Source: Bacillus_AD sp047238185
GTDB lineage: Bacteria > Bacillota > Bacilli > Bacillales > DSM-1321
DNA: 64,000 nucleotides
Assembly (NCBI RefSeq): GCF_047238185.1
Contig: NZ_JBDFMI010000001.1
Coordinates: forward strand, 2,666,001 to 2,730,000
Direction of reading: 5' to 3'
Position numbers and translations under genes: made by a program
Shown here: positions 34,525-43,653 of the stretch, piece after piece
How positions within the stretch are numbered: the first letter of the stretch is position 1
Layout: each line of letters starts with the position of its first letter
The notes under the pieces: generated by a model
What the model was told of the DNA's origin: nothing
What the model saw: the letters and a program-made list of their open reading frames with translations, nothing else
Databases searched by the model: none

Positions 34525-34540
34525 TAGTTTAATGACTAAA
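34525..34540 (+). promoter_or_regulatory. Candidate MarR operator upstream of marR
   Basis: The inverse complement TTTAGTCATTAAACTA matches TTTAGTTATTAAAATA at 35057 in 14 of 16 bases. It lies 24 bases before the marR start. Confidence 0.45.
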
Positions 34541-34563
34541 TCAGTTTTAAAGGGTGATCCTAT

Positions 34564-34971
34564 ATGAATAAACCGTCTGAAGATATGGTCCAGCGCTTAT
34601 TGGTGAAATTTTTCGAAATACAGGACAAGTCAGCCAAATTCATGTCTGGCTTGACCGCGGATGCACATATATCCAAAAACCTGATGCTTCTTATATTCCT
34701 CTTACGACTGTATCGACAAATGAAAATAACGGAAATAGCCGATGCTTTTATGCTGACACCCGGTGCAGCCACAAATATGTGCGATAAGCTTGAAGATTTG
34801 GGTTTTGCCGAACGGATTAGAATGAAGGATGACCGGCGTGTTGTCAGAATGTCGCTAACCAAAAAAGGAGAACAAAAAGTAGAAGCCATCTTCTCCAAAT
34901 TTACAAACGAAGAATTGGAGCAGCTGACAGCAACTTTAGGAAAAATAAGTACCCTTTTCGGAAAACTATAA
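34564..34971 (+). CDS. MarR-family transcriptional regulator
   Basis: A 135-residue winged-helix protein. The recognition region is MKITEIADAFMLTPGAATNMCDKLEDLGFAER, followed by the wing IRMKDDRRVVRMSLTKKG, where the DDRR motif is typical of MarR. It probably represses its own gene and the downstream acyltransferase operon. GGGTGAT precedes the ATG. A terminator follows, then a separate promoter for the next gene. Confidence 0.9.
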   Translation: MNKPSEDMVQRLLVKFFEIQDKSAKFMSGLTADAHISKNLMLLIFLLRLYRQMKITEIADAFMLTPGAATNMCDKLEDLGFAERIRMKDDRRVVRMSLTKKGEQKVEAIFSKFTNEELEQLTATLGKISTLFGKL

Positions 34972-34978
34972 GCCATCA

Positions 34979-35012
34979 AAAAAAAGATTATGAATAAAAT
35001 AATCTTTTTTTA
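34979..35012 (+). terminator. Terminator of marR
   Basis: AAAAAAGATTA / TAATCTTTTTTT forms an A-T-rich stem ending in a T-run, 8 bases past the stop. Confidence 0.65.
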
Positions 35013-35013
35013 T

Positions 35014-35072
35014 TGACTATTCATTTTATTATTAATAAATTATTATTATTAAATGTTTTAGTTATTAAAATA
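35014..35072 (+). promoter_or_regulatory. Promoter and candidate MarR operator of the acyltransferase operon
   Basis: TTGACT and TAAATT are separated by 17 bases (35014-35042). The operator-like TTTAGTTATTAAAATA (35057-35072) lies just past the predicted transcription start, a good place for repression. Confidence 0.45.
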
Positions 35073-35091
35073 GTTTAAAAGGGGTACTGCT

Positions 35092-36351
35092 ATGAATACA
35101 TGGCACAAATTAGACAATGCGGCCAAGCTTTTTCCTGCTGTCAAGGCAGACCATAATTCCTCTACCTTTAGAGTTTCAATGATTATGAAAGAGACCGTTC
35201 AAAGAGATATGCTTCAGGCAGCGGCAAGCATGGCCATAAAACGGTTCCCGATGCTCGCAGTTGAAATGAAGAAAGGAACATTTTGGAACTACCTTGATGA
35301 ACCAAAAAGGACCATTCAGATTGAAAAGGAAGAAAACTATCCTTGTTATCCTGTTACAAACGGAAGCTTGCTGAGAATCATCTATTTCCATAAAAGGATT
35401 TCGTTGGAGATTTTCCATGGGCTCACCGATGGCGCAGGAGCTGTGGAATTCCTAAAAACAGTAGCCTATTCATATTTAAAAATGCTTGGACATCACATAG
35501 AGCATGAAAATCTAATCCTGCTGCCGGAAGACTTTCCGGATAAAGAAGAATATGAAGACAGTTATACATTATACTTCAGGCCAGAATCAACCAACCGTAT
35601 AATGGAACCGAAATCTTTTCAGATAACAGGTACTCCAATAGAACCATTCGGGAATAATGTCATCCATGGTGTTGTAAGTGCATCCAAGCTCAATGAATAT
35701 GCAAAGAGCAAAGGGGCTACTATTACGGGTTACTTGACAGCGATTCTTATTCGCAGCATCTATATGGAATACGCAAAAAATCAAAAGTCTGACCGAAAAG
35801 TGATGATTGCTGTTCCGGTCAGTTTAAGGAAAAGCTTCCCATCGAAAACAATCCGCAATTTTTTCAGTGTTATGAATATAGGCACCGAACTAACCGAACA
35901 GACTTCTTTTGATACTCTATTAATGGAAGTTATGAAACAACTAACGGAAAAAACGAACAAAAAGGCACTTGAACAATCTGTCTCTCCTAACGTACGGCTT
36001 GAGAAAGAATTATGGATCCGATTCATCCCCCTTTTTATAAAACATACGTTTTTACGGTACAGCTTCGAGCATTTTGGGGATAGCAGAAAAACTCTAACTT
36101 TATCCAACCTTGGCAAAATCAACCTTCCTAGAGATATGGGCAAGCATATCGAGCGCATGGAAGCTGTCGTGTATCCTACTGCAAAAAGCCCGATCAACTG
36201 CGGGATATGCTCGATAAATGATAAACTTACCATCACTTTTACAAGAAGGATTATGGAAACAGATGCAATCAAGCATTTTTTTCGCAGCTTGGCAGACCAA
36301 ACTGGATTGCGCATTGAAATCTACTCCAATGAATGGGGGATCAAACAATGA
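35092..36351 (+). CDS. Condensation-domain/alcohol acetyltransferase-like acyltransferase
   Basis: A 419-residue protein of the CoA-dependent acyltransferase/NRPS-condensation fold. The active-site motif is degenerate, H-G-L-T-D-G-A (IFHGLTDGAGAVEFL, residues ~113-127), where the family has HHxxxDG; the catalytic His and Asp are kept. VPVSLRKSFPSKTIRNFF matches the conserved second-subdomain segment. It probably joins an acyl group to an alcohol or amine. No carrier domain is attached. GGGG lies before the ATG. The stop overlaps the next start (ATGA). Confidence 0.7.
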   Translation: MNTWHKLDNAAKLFPAVKADHNSSTFRVSMIMKETVQRDMLQAAASMAIKRFPMLAVEMKKGTFWNYLDEPKRTIQIEKEENYPCYPVTNGSLLRIIYFHKRISLEIFHGLTDGAGAVEFLKTVAYSYLKMLGHHIEHENLILLPEDFPDKEEYEDSYTLYFRPESTNRIMEPKSFQITGTPIEPFGNNVIHGVVSASKLNEYAKSKGATITGYLTAILIRSIYMEYAKNQKSDRKVMIAVPVSLRKSFPSKTIRNFFSVMNIGTELTEQTSFDTLLMEVMKQLTEKTNKKALEQSVSPNVRLEKELWIRFIPLFIKHTFLRYSFEHFGDSRKTLTLSNLGKINLPRDMGKHIERMEAVVYPTAKSPINCGICSINDKLTITFTRRIMETDAIKHFFRSLADQTGLRIEIYSNEWGIKQ

Positions 36352-37025
36352 CTCTTTGTCCGCATTGCCATGTTTACATCGATGAACACCTTGATAGATG
36401 CCCGCTTTGCCTGAAGGGAATGCCAGCCTGCCAAAAGAAAGAAGGATGCGCTCCCCTTTACCCGGAATATCGGATAAAACCGGCCAACCACAGTGTCGTT
36501 GTAAAAATATGGCTCTTTTTATCCATTATCTCCTGCAGCATTAGTTTCTTGGTAAACATGCTGACATTGGAAACCAAACCTATTTTTTGGTGTATATATG
36601 TGATTTCAATCGTTCTGTATGCATGGCTGTTGATTCGCCATACATTCCTATCAAAGCGTAATGCTGGTGAAAAAATTGTTGTACAGACTATAGGGTCCTC
36701 ACTGCTTTTATTCATCATCGACCTAAATTCAGGGTACGAAAAATGGTCAGTTAACATTGTCATACCTGTCATTATCATGGTAAGCATTGTGTGCCTCGCC
36801 ATTTTTATGGCATACAAGCATCATAATTGGAAGGCATACCTCAATTGGGCTATCGTGGACATCATACTTGGATTTTTCCCTCTTCTACTGTTTGCGGTCA
36901 GACTTTCAGACGTATTTTGGACAAGTGCTGTATCAGCATTATTCTCTATTTTGGCGATTACAGGACTTATTATTTTTGCAGAAAAACGTTTTAAAGCAGA
37001 GGTAATTCGCCGTTTCCATTTGTAG
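36348..37025 (+). CDS. Zinc-ribbon membrane protein, DUF6320-like
   Basis: About 225 residues. An N-terminal zinc ribbon (CPHCHVYIDEHLDRCPLC, two CxxC pairs) is followed by six membrane segments, in the DUF6320-like arrangement often found beside condensation-like acyltransferases. The start at 36348 overlaps the preceding stop as ATGA, so translation is coupled and the two proteins probably work together at the membrane. The function is not known. Confidence 0.7.
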   Translation: MTLCPHCHVYIDEHLDRCPLCLKGMPACQKKEGCAPLYPEYRIKPANHSVVVKIWLFLSIISCSISFLVNMLTLETKPIFWCIYVISIVLYAWLLIRHTFLSKRNAGEKIVVQTIGSSLLLFIIDLNSGYEKWSVNIVIPVIIMVSIVCLAIFMAYKHHNWKAYLNWAIVDIILGFFPLLLFAVRLSDVFWTSAVSALFSILAITGLIIFAEKRFKAEVIRRFHL

Positions 37026-37136
37026 GATGATAGGTATGACAGCATATTAATTGCCTATATGTTCCTTATTAGTACCATAACGACTGTTTTTCTTATACAA
37101 TGAAAAGGAATTCTACTAAAAGGTTGGATAAATTGA

Positions 37137-37721
37137 ATGAAACAAATGAAATGGATGCCGTTCATACTTCTTCTCCTATTACTATTATCAGCATGCAGCT
37201 TTTCAAAAGATAAGGATAATAGTGTTCTTCTTTATGGAAATGAGGCAGATGCCGATGCAGCCACTGATCCCTATCAATCGAAATTACAAAGTCAATCGCT
37301 TTATCATGTAAAGGAAACAAGTCTGGACGGGTTGAAGATTATCGTTATAAATAAAACGACCTCCCTTCAAATCATGGATCAAAAACTGTTCCATAAAGAA
37401 AACGACCCGGACACATCGGCCACATTGCCTAAATTGGAACAGCTTGATGACAAACACTCCATACTTTTGTCGCCGTCCAAATACAAGCAGCCTGTAAGCG
37501 CCCATTTCCGTATGACTGACATTATTTACGGCGGGAATATTATGGTGGGGACTGACAATTACTTCAGTGATGCCATTTTGATTGTTGAAGACAGTATGTA
37601 TGATGCAGCGGAGGGCAAAGAAAAATCTCTTTCCTTTATGAAATTCCATAAAATGAAAGATGCCAAGAAGGCGTATCAGGATATAAAAGGCATAATGAAG
37701 AAAAAAATGTCTGTGGACTAA
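37137..37721 (+). CDS. Putative lipoprotein
   Basis: A 194-residue protein with signal PFILLLLLLLSAC and lipobox LSAC, so it is membrane-attached outside the cell. The mature part has no recognised domain. The ribosome site AAAGG is weak. It is followed by a bidirectional terminator. Confidence 0.65.
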   Translation: MKQMKWMPFILLLLLLLSACSFSKDKDNSVLLYGNEADADAATDPYQSKLQSQSLYHVKETSLDGLKIIVINKTTSLQIMDQKLFHKENDPDTSATLPKLEQLDDKHSILLSPSKYKQPVSAHFRMTDIIYGGNIMVGTDNYFSDAILIVEDSMYDAAEGKEKSLSFMKFHKMKDAKKAYQDIKGIMKKKMSVD

Positions 37722-37739
37722 TATGCGGATGTGAAAAAG

Positions 37740-37770
37740 GCCGGAAGAGATCACGTTTAACTCTTCCGGC
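37740..37770. terminator. Bidirectional terminator
   Basis: A perfect 10-bp stem GCCGGAAGAG / CTCTTCCGGC lies between the convergent lipoprotein gene and the gene at 37790, with A-rich and T-rich flanks. Confidence 0.7.
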
Positions 37771-37789
37771 TATTTGTTATCCAACAACT

Positions 37790-38086
37790 TTAATATTGGT
37801 TCAATTCTTCTATAATATCCCCTTCATGGTCGATTAACAGCCATTTACATTGATGTCTAATGGCATAGTTGATCACATCAAAGAATTCGACCGGAATCTT
37901 CCTTTTCTCCTCTAATTCTTCTGTAACGATTCTCTCATTGAGTGGAATGAACCAGCCATCATCCTCTTTAGGAAAAACTGAGAAATCCATCTGGCCATCA
38001 TGAGTCAATTTAGCTTGCTTATCCAACCAATCTTTTGTTTCCTTTGTGACGTGGGCACTAGATAAAGTAAGTATTTTTTCTACCAT
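37790..38086 (-). CDS. DUF5983-like hypothetical protein
   Basis: A 98-residue protein: LTLSSAHVTKETKDWLDKQ, a GWFIPL segment, and FFDVINYAIRHQCKWLLID. The pattern recalls DUF5983, but the match is from memory. It is soluble, function unknown. The ATG at 38086 is 9 bases from AAGGAGG; another ATG two codons earlier is only 3 bases from it. Confidence 0.6.
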   Translation of the reverse strand: MVEKILTLSSAHVTKETKDWLDKQAKLTHDGQMDFSVFPKEDDGWFIPLNERIVTEELEEKRKIPVEFFDVINYAIRHQCKWLLIDHEGDIIEELNQY

Positions 38087-38353
38087 GTTCATTCTCCTCC
38101 TTTTAATAGCCGGACAAACTACTTATGTATATGTTTTTTGTTTGCCTGTATCTTTTAATACCCACACAATTATTTTAATATACTAAAAAAGGATCAGAAA
38201 TATGGCTTTTTTATGACAACTAATGTAAATAAGGATTAACAATGAATCCATGGCGACAAAGATTCAATGTATTCCAAAAGGGCTATTGTTTTCCAAGCAA
38301 TGAAAGAGTATTATTACACTAAAAAAAACTTTCGTTCCTATAGGGGTGCCATT

Positions 38354-38809
38354 ATGGATAAAGAGGACATTATTCAGCTGATTTCAGCCAAGGCAAGGCT
38401 AATCAGGCATGAAAAAGGATACACGCAGGAAAAGATGGCGGAGGTATTGGGCATATCCAAAAAGACACTCGTCCAGATAGAAAAAAATAGAAGTCAAGCA
38501 ACATGGACTTGCATAATTGCCATTTGTTCATTATTCCGCGATTCTGAAATCGTACAATCCGCTTTGGGAGAAGATCCGTTGGAAGTGATCGAGACACTTG
38601 CACATGAAAGGATTGTCACTCCTAAGGAAAAAACGATGGGCGGAAAAGTCTGGTGGAAAAAGCTTAAAACAGAAAAAGAGTTTACATTGCAGCAAAACAT
38701 GATCAGCCAGCATTATCGAATCATCGATTCAGAAAACAACAGATGGTTCAGTTCATTCGATAAAGAGGAAGCTTACCTGTACTTTGACGAATTATTGGAG
38801 AATGAATAA
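38354..38809 (+). CDS. XRE-family transcriptional regulator
   Basis: A 151-residue protein. An N-terminal HTH (ARLIRHEKGYTQEKMAEVLGISKKTLVQIEKNR, about residues 12-44) is followed by a C-terminal region (~residues 85-151) with no recognised fold. The ATG at 38354 has GGGGTG 5 bases upstream; the longer open frame lacks a site. It stands alone. Confidence 0.8.
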   Translation: MDKEDIIQLISAKARLIRHEKGYTQEKMAEVLGISKKTLVQIEKNRSQATWTCIIAICSLFRDSEIVQSALGEDPLEVIETLAHERIVTPKEKTMGGKVWWKKLKTEKEFTLQQNMISQHYRIIDSENNRWFSSFDKEEAYLYFDELLENE

Positions 38810-38843
38810 TGATTAACCCTTTTAGCCGGATATCTTGCACATA

Positions 38844-38886
38844 TTTAAAAACCGAATAGACAGAGCTGTCCTTCTGTTTATTCGGT
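38844..38886 (-). terminator. Terminator of the phosphotransferase gene
   Basis: On the minus strand ACCGAATAAACAG pairs with CTGTCTATTCGGT (one mismatch) and is followed by TTTTTAAAT. Confidence 0.75.
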
Positions 38887-38988
38887 CTCGCAGATCCTTT
38901 ATCGCGCTCTATCAGTTTTCTTGTGCAGTCTAAACCGCTCACCCATTCAACATGTAAGGTTCCACCCTGTTCAGGTTGATGTTCCCCC

Positions 38989-39885
38989 TCACTTGTACCA
39001 AGCGGGTATGATTTCTGTAAAACCGCCATGATCCTTAATGACTTCCAGTGAATTTTTGTACAGCAATTCATACTGATCCTTCCCCATTTTCAATCCCCAA
39101 ACAAGGGCAGAAACGATATGGATCGCACTGTACAATGTATATAGCTGCCAAAAGGAAGCATCTATTTTTTCATTTCCATGATAGCCATCAATGATCCCCT
39201 TGGCCAATTCAATACTAACAGGTTTTGAAAAGAAACCAATTTTTTGAAGATCATGGATCGGATCACCCCAATCCATGCGCTGAAAGTCGATAAAACCGGC
39301 AAATTTCCCATTATGTATAATCAAATTCGATGGTGTGATATCATCATGCTGAAAGGTATTGGGACGGTCTTTCATATGCCCCTCATGTTCAGAAATATAA
39401 GATTGCAGCATGTCCTTCAATGATTGGTCGACATCCATATTTCGCAATTCTGCCAAGTAACGCCCGACTTTTTCTGTTTTAGCTGTATGCCAGGATGGAA
39501 AACCATCCGGTGCGGGCAGCTTGTGGAGCTTTTTTAATTCTTTGCCGGCATCGACACCTACTTCATATTGAGAATCCGGTTGAAGATAGCCGAGCGCCTC
39601 TTCCCCGTCCCCTCCTGGAAGGTATTCCAGAATCATATATCCTTTTTGGGGATTTTCTATCACATTCATTTCCAATGCTCTAGGAACAAAATCAGAATAG
39701 ACATTTAACCTGCCAATCGTCTCAAACTCTTCTGCTCTTTTTGCATACTCTTCCAATGGAAATATACGCAGTAAATAAGCTTCATCTATTACATATTTTT
39801 CATCGAATGAAAAGCCCTTCGACAGCTTTCTTATGGAAGTTGTTTTTCTTATATAATCACTTTGTACATCCAAGGCTGTATACAT
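38989..39885 (-). CDS. Aminoglycoside phosphotransferase-family kinase
   Basis: A 298-residue APH/choline kinase-fold protein. The catalytic loop FQHDDITPSNLIIHNG (H-x-D-x4-N) and the metal-binding GFIDFQRMDWGDP are intact. The family includes antibiotic kinases and small-molecule kinases; the sequence does not tell the substrate, and resistance should not be assumed. GGAG lies before the ATG. Confidence 0.85.
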   Translation of the reverse strand: MYTALDVQSDYIRKTTSIRKLSKGFSFDEKYVIDEAYLLRIFPLEEYAKRAEEFETIGRLNVYSDFVPRALEMNVIENPQKGYMILEYLPGGDGEEALGYLQPDSQYEVGVDAGKELKKLHKLPAPDGFPSWHTAKTEKVGRYLAELRNMDVDQSLKDMLQSYISEHEGHMKDRPNTFQHDDITPSNLIIHNGKFAGFIDFQRMDWGDPIHDLQKIGFFSKPVSIELAKGIIDGYHGNEKIDASFWQLYTLYSAIHIVSALVWGLKMGKDQYELLYKNSLEVIKDHGGFTEIIPAWYK

Positions 39886-40019
39886 GCTTCTCTCTCCTAT
39901 TCTATTATTCTAAAGAATTCAACCGTTTTTTCACAAAACTGTATTATATATATTAATCATAGTAACAAGTAAAGGCTATTATCAATTAAGAAATTGAGGC
40001 GAACTTTTAGCGCGCATTC

Positions 40020-40550
40020 TTATTCAACTCTTTTACTGAATATATCTGTAACAAAGGCTTCTTTATAATCTGTATAAGCGATGATGCCTGTAGTCGCCCT
40101 GTTGGCATAATCCATCTTCAACTCGGCATATGCCAAGCGTGCCTGTTTATTTGCATTCAAGTAATCCCTAAAAAAGAGAAGATTCTTCCATAGCTCTTTA
40201 CCGTATTCAACAAGATGGATATAATGTGTCTTCACTTCATACGACGGATCTTTGAACTTTGCGAATACAATTTCATTTGGCCTCTTCACCTTTAGCCTAT
40301 GGAATCCGATGATCTTAAATTGCTTAACCAGATTATCGTCCATCATATCCAGGCTCTCTACAGCCACCAACAAATCAATAATCGGCTTTGATGGCATCCC
40401 TTTTATCGCTGTACTGCCGATATGCTCTATATAGGCTTCCTTTATTCCTGTACTGCTTTGTATTTCATCTTTCGTTTTTGCAAACTCATCCTTCCATGCT
40501 TCGGAGAAAGACACTAATCTCACTTCGTCATTGCCAAGTCCCAATTCCAT
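40020..40550 (-). CDS. GrpB-family nucleotidyltransferase-like protein
   Basis: About 176 residues of the GrpB/UPF0157 family: IKEAYIEHIGSTAIKGMPSKPIIDLLVAV (GS-x10-12-D nucleotidyltransferase core) and THYIHLVEYG, then DYLNANKQARLAY. Function is unclear. The start at 40550 (11 bases from AGGAGG) fits the family N-terminus; an ATG at 40559 is an alternative. Confidence 0.85.
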   Translation of the reverse strand: MELGLGNDEVRLVSFSEAWKDEFAKTKDEIQSSTGIKEAYIEHIGSTAIKGMPSKPIIDLLVAVESLDMMDDNLVKQFKIIGFHRLKVKRPNEIVFAKFKDPSYEVKTHYIHLVEYGKELWKNLLFFRDYLNANKQARLAYAELKMDYANRATTGIIAYTDYKEAFVTDIFSKRVE

Positions 40551-40619
40551 GCGGCCCATTCCCTCCTCTTTCATTGTTCTTTCTGCATGGTTTCTCAATA
40601 ATCCTTCATTTATTCAATG

Positions 40620-40656
40620 AAAACAGGCGATTCTATGAAAAGAATCGCCTGTTTTC
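40620..40656 (-). terminator. Strong terminator of the brnQ-amidohydrolase operon
   Basis: A perfect 14-bp stem AAAACAGGCGATTC / GAATCGCCTGTTTT with an 8-base loop. Confidence 0.85.
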
Positions 40657-40660
40657 ACCT

Positions 40661-42259
40661 TTATTTAGCGTGTGATGGCTTTTTTTCAAAAACCTTCTCG
40701 CCGCCAATATACGTTTGAAGGACATGGACCTCAGCGATATCCTCAAGCCCACAAGCCAAAAGGTCTTGATTCAATACAAGAAAATCAGCAGAATACCCCT
40801 CTTTCAATTGTCCAACATCCGGTATTCTCGTCACCTGCTGCGCCACTCTTGTATACAGCTTAACAGCTGTTTCAATATCGATTGAATGCTCTTGGCCGAT
40901 ATCCTCTCCTGTATATGCTCTTCTTGTAACAGCTGCCTTCAAAGTAATGAAAGGATCTGCCGGTTCGCTCCAAGCTGTTGCCGGGGCATCGGATGAGAGC
41001 GCCGTAGGAATGCCTGCCTCCAGAAAAGCCGGAATCGGAAAAGCATTCTTTGTCCGTTCTTCTCCTAAGTTGGCAAGATAGCTTTCTATTTCCGCAAATT
41101 GAAAGATCGTCTGAGGAACAAAGGCAATGCCTTTCTCCCCTGCTTTAGCAATCGATTCCTTTGTAGGCATAGCTGCATGCTCTACCCGGAAAGTAGGTCC
41201 ATCAGCAAGCCAAGGCTCTTCCTTTGCAAAAGTATCGACAACTTGTTTGATGGCCTGCTCACCCATTGCATGGACAGCTACCTGGACACCTTTTTCCCGA
41301 GCCTGTTTAATGGCCTGCCCCAAAATTTCAGGAGTGGTAGTCGACAATCCATAATCCTCTTTTCCGCCGCCTTCAAAAGGTTCCTCTACCCATGCTGTGC
41401 GCCCTGATACGCTACCATCGGCCAGTAACTTGATGCCTGCGATAAAGACAGGGTGTTCAGTTGAAATATGTTCAGGTGTCAGCAAATCCTGCTCCTGAAG
41501 TTCACTCAAATGATAGTAGATGGCTGTTTTTTGTTTCATACCCGCCGCATAGGCTTTCCTGTAAAGAGACAGATAGTCGAACGGTTGTGCTTCCCCGTAC
41601 ATTTCCGTCATACTTGTAATGCCGTAAGCATTAAACTGTTGTGATAATTCTACAAGTAAATCAATGTATTCTTGTTCATCCGGCAACGGAATCACTTTCT
41701 CGACTAGAAATCGGGCTGCCTCGCGCAATATTCCAGTAGGTTCCCCATCAGGGTCCCGGTCTATTTGCCCTCCTTCTGGATCAGGCGTATCCTTTGTGAT
41801 CCCAGCTTCCTCCAATGCTTTGCTGTTTACTGATAAAATATGGAAGCAGGTCCGTTTTACGGCCACTGGAATGTCTTCAGATACCTGATCAAGATCATGC
41901 CGTGTCGGAGTCCGGCCCTCACTTAATTTCCCTTCATCATAGCCCCAGCCCTGAATCCAGCCATTCTTGGCGGCTCCTTTTTCCTTCAGCTGTTCTATCA
42001 TATCTTTAATGGATAATACTGTGGGAGGTGTACAAGCGATTTGCTGGAAACTAATAGCAGTGAAAAGTGGATGAATATGGGCATCTACAAACCCAGGTAT
42101 AATTCGGCTCCCCTCGAGATCTACAACCTCGCCGTTATACTCTGGAGCATCTTCCATATCGCCAATCCAGGAAATTTTCTTATTTTCCACAATCATCGCT
42201 GTCGCAAATAATTTTTCTTCATTTGACGTAAATATTTTACCGTTTTTATATAATGTCAT
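40661..42259 (-). CDS. Amidohydrolase 3-family protein (YtcJ-like)
   Basis: A 532-residue metal-dependent hydrolase of the YtcJ / N-substituted formamide deformylase group: PGFVDAHIHPLFTA (HxH metal site), LADGSVSGRTAW, VQVAVHAMGEQAI, RVEHA and LSSDAPATAWSEP (final Asp). The reaction in this organism is unknown. It begins immediately after the brnQ stop, with AGAGGAG inside brnQ, so both are in one operon. The amino-acid carrier partner hints that it deacylates an amino-acid derivative. Confidence 0.85.
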   Translation of the reverse strand: MTLYKNGKIFTSNEEKLFATAMIVENKKISWIGDMEDAPEYNGEVVDLEGSRIIPGFVDAHIHPLFTAISFQQIACTPPTVLSIKDMIEQLKEKGAAKNGWIQGWGYDEGKLSEGRTPTRHDLDQVSEDIPVAVKRTCFHILSVNSKALEEAGITKDTPDPEGGQIDRDPDGEPTGILREAARFLVEKVIPLPDEQEYIDLLVELSQQFNAYGITSMTEMYGEAQPFDYLSLYRKAYAAGMKQKTAIYYHLSELQEQDLLTPEHISTEHPVFIAGIKLLADGSVSGRTAWVEEPFEGGGKEDYGLSTTTPEILGQAIKQAREKGVQVAVHAMGEQAIKQVVDTFAKEEPWLADGPTFRVEHAAMPTKESIAKAGEKGIAFVPQTIFQFAEIESYLANLGEERTKNAFPIPAFLEAGIPTALSSDAPATAWSEPADPFITLKAAVTRRAYTGEDIGQEHSIDIETAVKLYTRVAQQVTRIPDVGQLKEGYSADFLVLNQDLLACGLEDIAEVHVLQTYIGGEKVFEKKPSHAK

Positions 42260-43582
42260 TTAAGCCAACTCCTCTTTAGGCAGCTCGGATGGTTCTACAT
42301 CGCCCGAGCCTGCCATTTTTCTAACAATCGCCCCTACAATAAATCCAATGACTGCCGGTACAACCCATGCAAATCCACTGGAACTTAAAGGCAAGTTGCC
42401 GATAAAGCTAGTTATTCCTGGAACATCTACACCAAGCGATCCTGCTGTATCAAGTATGCTGACAACTGCCGTAAAAAGGATCGTCCCTTTGTAAGCGCCA
42501 TCATTTGGAACAAAGCGATGGAACGTCCCCAATAGAACTAATGCGATAATGATTGGATAGACTGCCAGGAAAATCGGCATAGTATATTTCACAATCTGCG
42601 CTACTCCCAAAGATCCGATTGTTGCACATATGACGCAAATAATGGCAACCCATGTTTTATAGCCTAACTTGTTGAGTGTCAACTCATTGATGAATTCAGC
42701 CACAATAACCATGACTCCGATTGTCGATGTCAAGCAGGCCAAAATAATGGCGACCGCAATAGCGTACGTACCGAAAGAACCCAATGACATATCCACGATG
42801 GAAGAAAGGCGCTCTGTATCAGACAACTCACTTGGCAGAATATTGCTGACCGTTGCACCAATGTAAAGCAATCCGCCGTATACAAACAGAAGGCACACTC
42901 CTGCAACCCCTATTCCCCAAAAAGATACTTTTTTGCTTAGTTTCCCCTTATACCCATAAGCAAGGATGGATGCTAAAAACACCGGAGCCACCAAAATCCC
43001 TGTCCCCACATCCCCTGTCTGATAAGCACTCAATAATGAACTGGATAATGTCCCTTGCTGCTTCATGTCAATCGGCGCTCCAAGCGGAGTCGATATACCC
43101 TTGATGATAATGATTGCCAAAGCCAAAACGAGCAATGGAGTCAACCATTTTCCAATCTTATCAATCACATTCGATTTATCTAAACAAAAATAAAAGACAA
43201 TCGCAAAATAAATGATAATCGTCACAACAGTAGGCGTACCTGGTATGATTTTAGCAACGCCCAATTCATGAGTTGTCGCTGCCATCCTAGGCATGGTCAC
43301 GCACATCCCGATACAGACCATCAATAACGTATTAAACGGCTTATAAAACCATCTTCCAACCGGCCTCATAAGCTTCTCCATCGTTCCGCCCGTATTATAA
43401 ACCGCTAATACAGCCAATAAGGGCAAAACAATCCCCGTAATGCTGAAACCAATCAATGCAATCGGCCAGTTCGTCCCAGCCGCTTGGCCTACTGTAGGCG
43501 GAAACATGAGGTTCCCTGCTCCAAAGTATAAAGCAAATAAAGCCAGCCCTACGATAATAATATGTTTGACTTGTAATCGCAT
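42260..43582 (-). CDS. brnQ: Branched-chain amino acid carrier, LIVCS family
   Basis: A 440-residue membrane protein with about 12 segments and the BrnQ signature at the N-terminus: FALYFGAGNLMFPPTVG, then MPRMAATTHELGV. It imports Leu, Ile and Val with sodium ions or protons. GGGGATAGGAG lies before the ATG. It is co-transcribed with the amidohydrolase. A minus-strand promoter (TTGTTC-18-TAAGAT) lies 42 bases upstream. Confidence 0.9.
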   Translation of the reverse strand: MRLQVKHIIIVGLALFALYFGAGNLMFPPTVGQAAGTNWPIALIGFSITGIVLPLLAVLAVYNTGGTMEKLMRPVGRWFYKPFNTLLMVCIGMCVTMPRMAATTHELGVAKIIPGTPTVVTIIIYFAIVFYFCLDKSNVIDKIGKWLTPLLVLALAIIIIKGISTPLGAPIDMKQQGTLSSSLLSAYQTGDVGTGILVAPVFLASILAYGYKGKLSKKVSFWGIGVAGVCLLFVYGGLLYIGATVSNILPSELSDTERLSSIVDMSLGSFGTYAIAVAIILACLTSTIGVMVIVAEFINELTLNKLGYKTWVAIICVICATIGSLGVAQIVKYTMPIFLAVYPIIIALVLLGTFHRFVPNDGAYKGTILFTAVVSILDTAGSLGVDVPGITSFIGNLPLSSSGFAWVVPAVIGFIVGAIVRKMAGSGDVEPSELPKEELA

Positions 43583-43623
43583 CTCCTATCCCCTTTGTGT
43601 CAAAATTGTGTAAATTTAAAAAA

Positions 43624-43653
43624 ATCTTACCAAATAGTTAGGTTATTGAACAA
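43624..43653 (-). promoter_or_regulatory. Promoter of the brnQ operon
   Basis: On the minus strand TTGTTC and TAAGAT are separated by 18 bases. An AATTTTC stretch upstream (43676-43682) matches only half of the CodY consensus, so CodY control is not claimed. Confidence 0.4.

Noticed and set aside
38989..39885. Antibiotic resistance call for the APH-family gene
   Set aside because: The kinase motifs are intact, but the family includes many non-resistance kinases and nothing nearby suggests a resistance locus.
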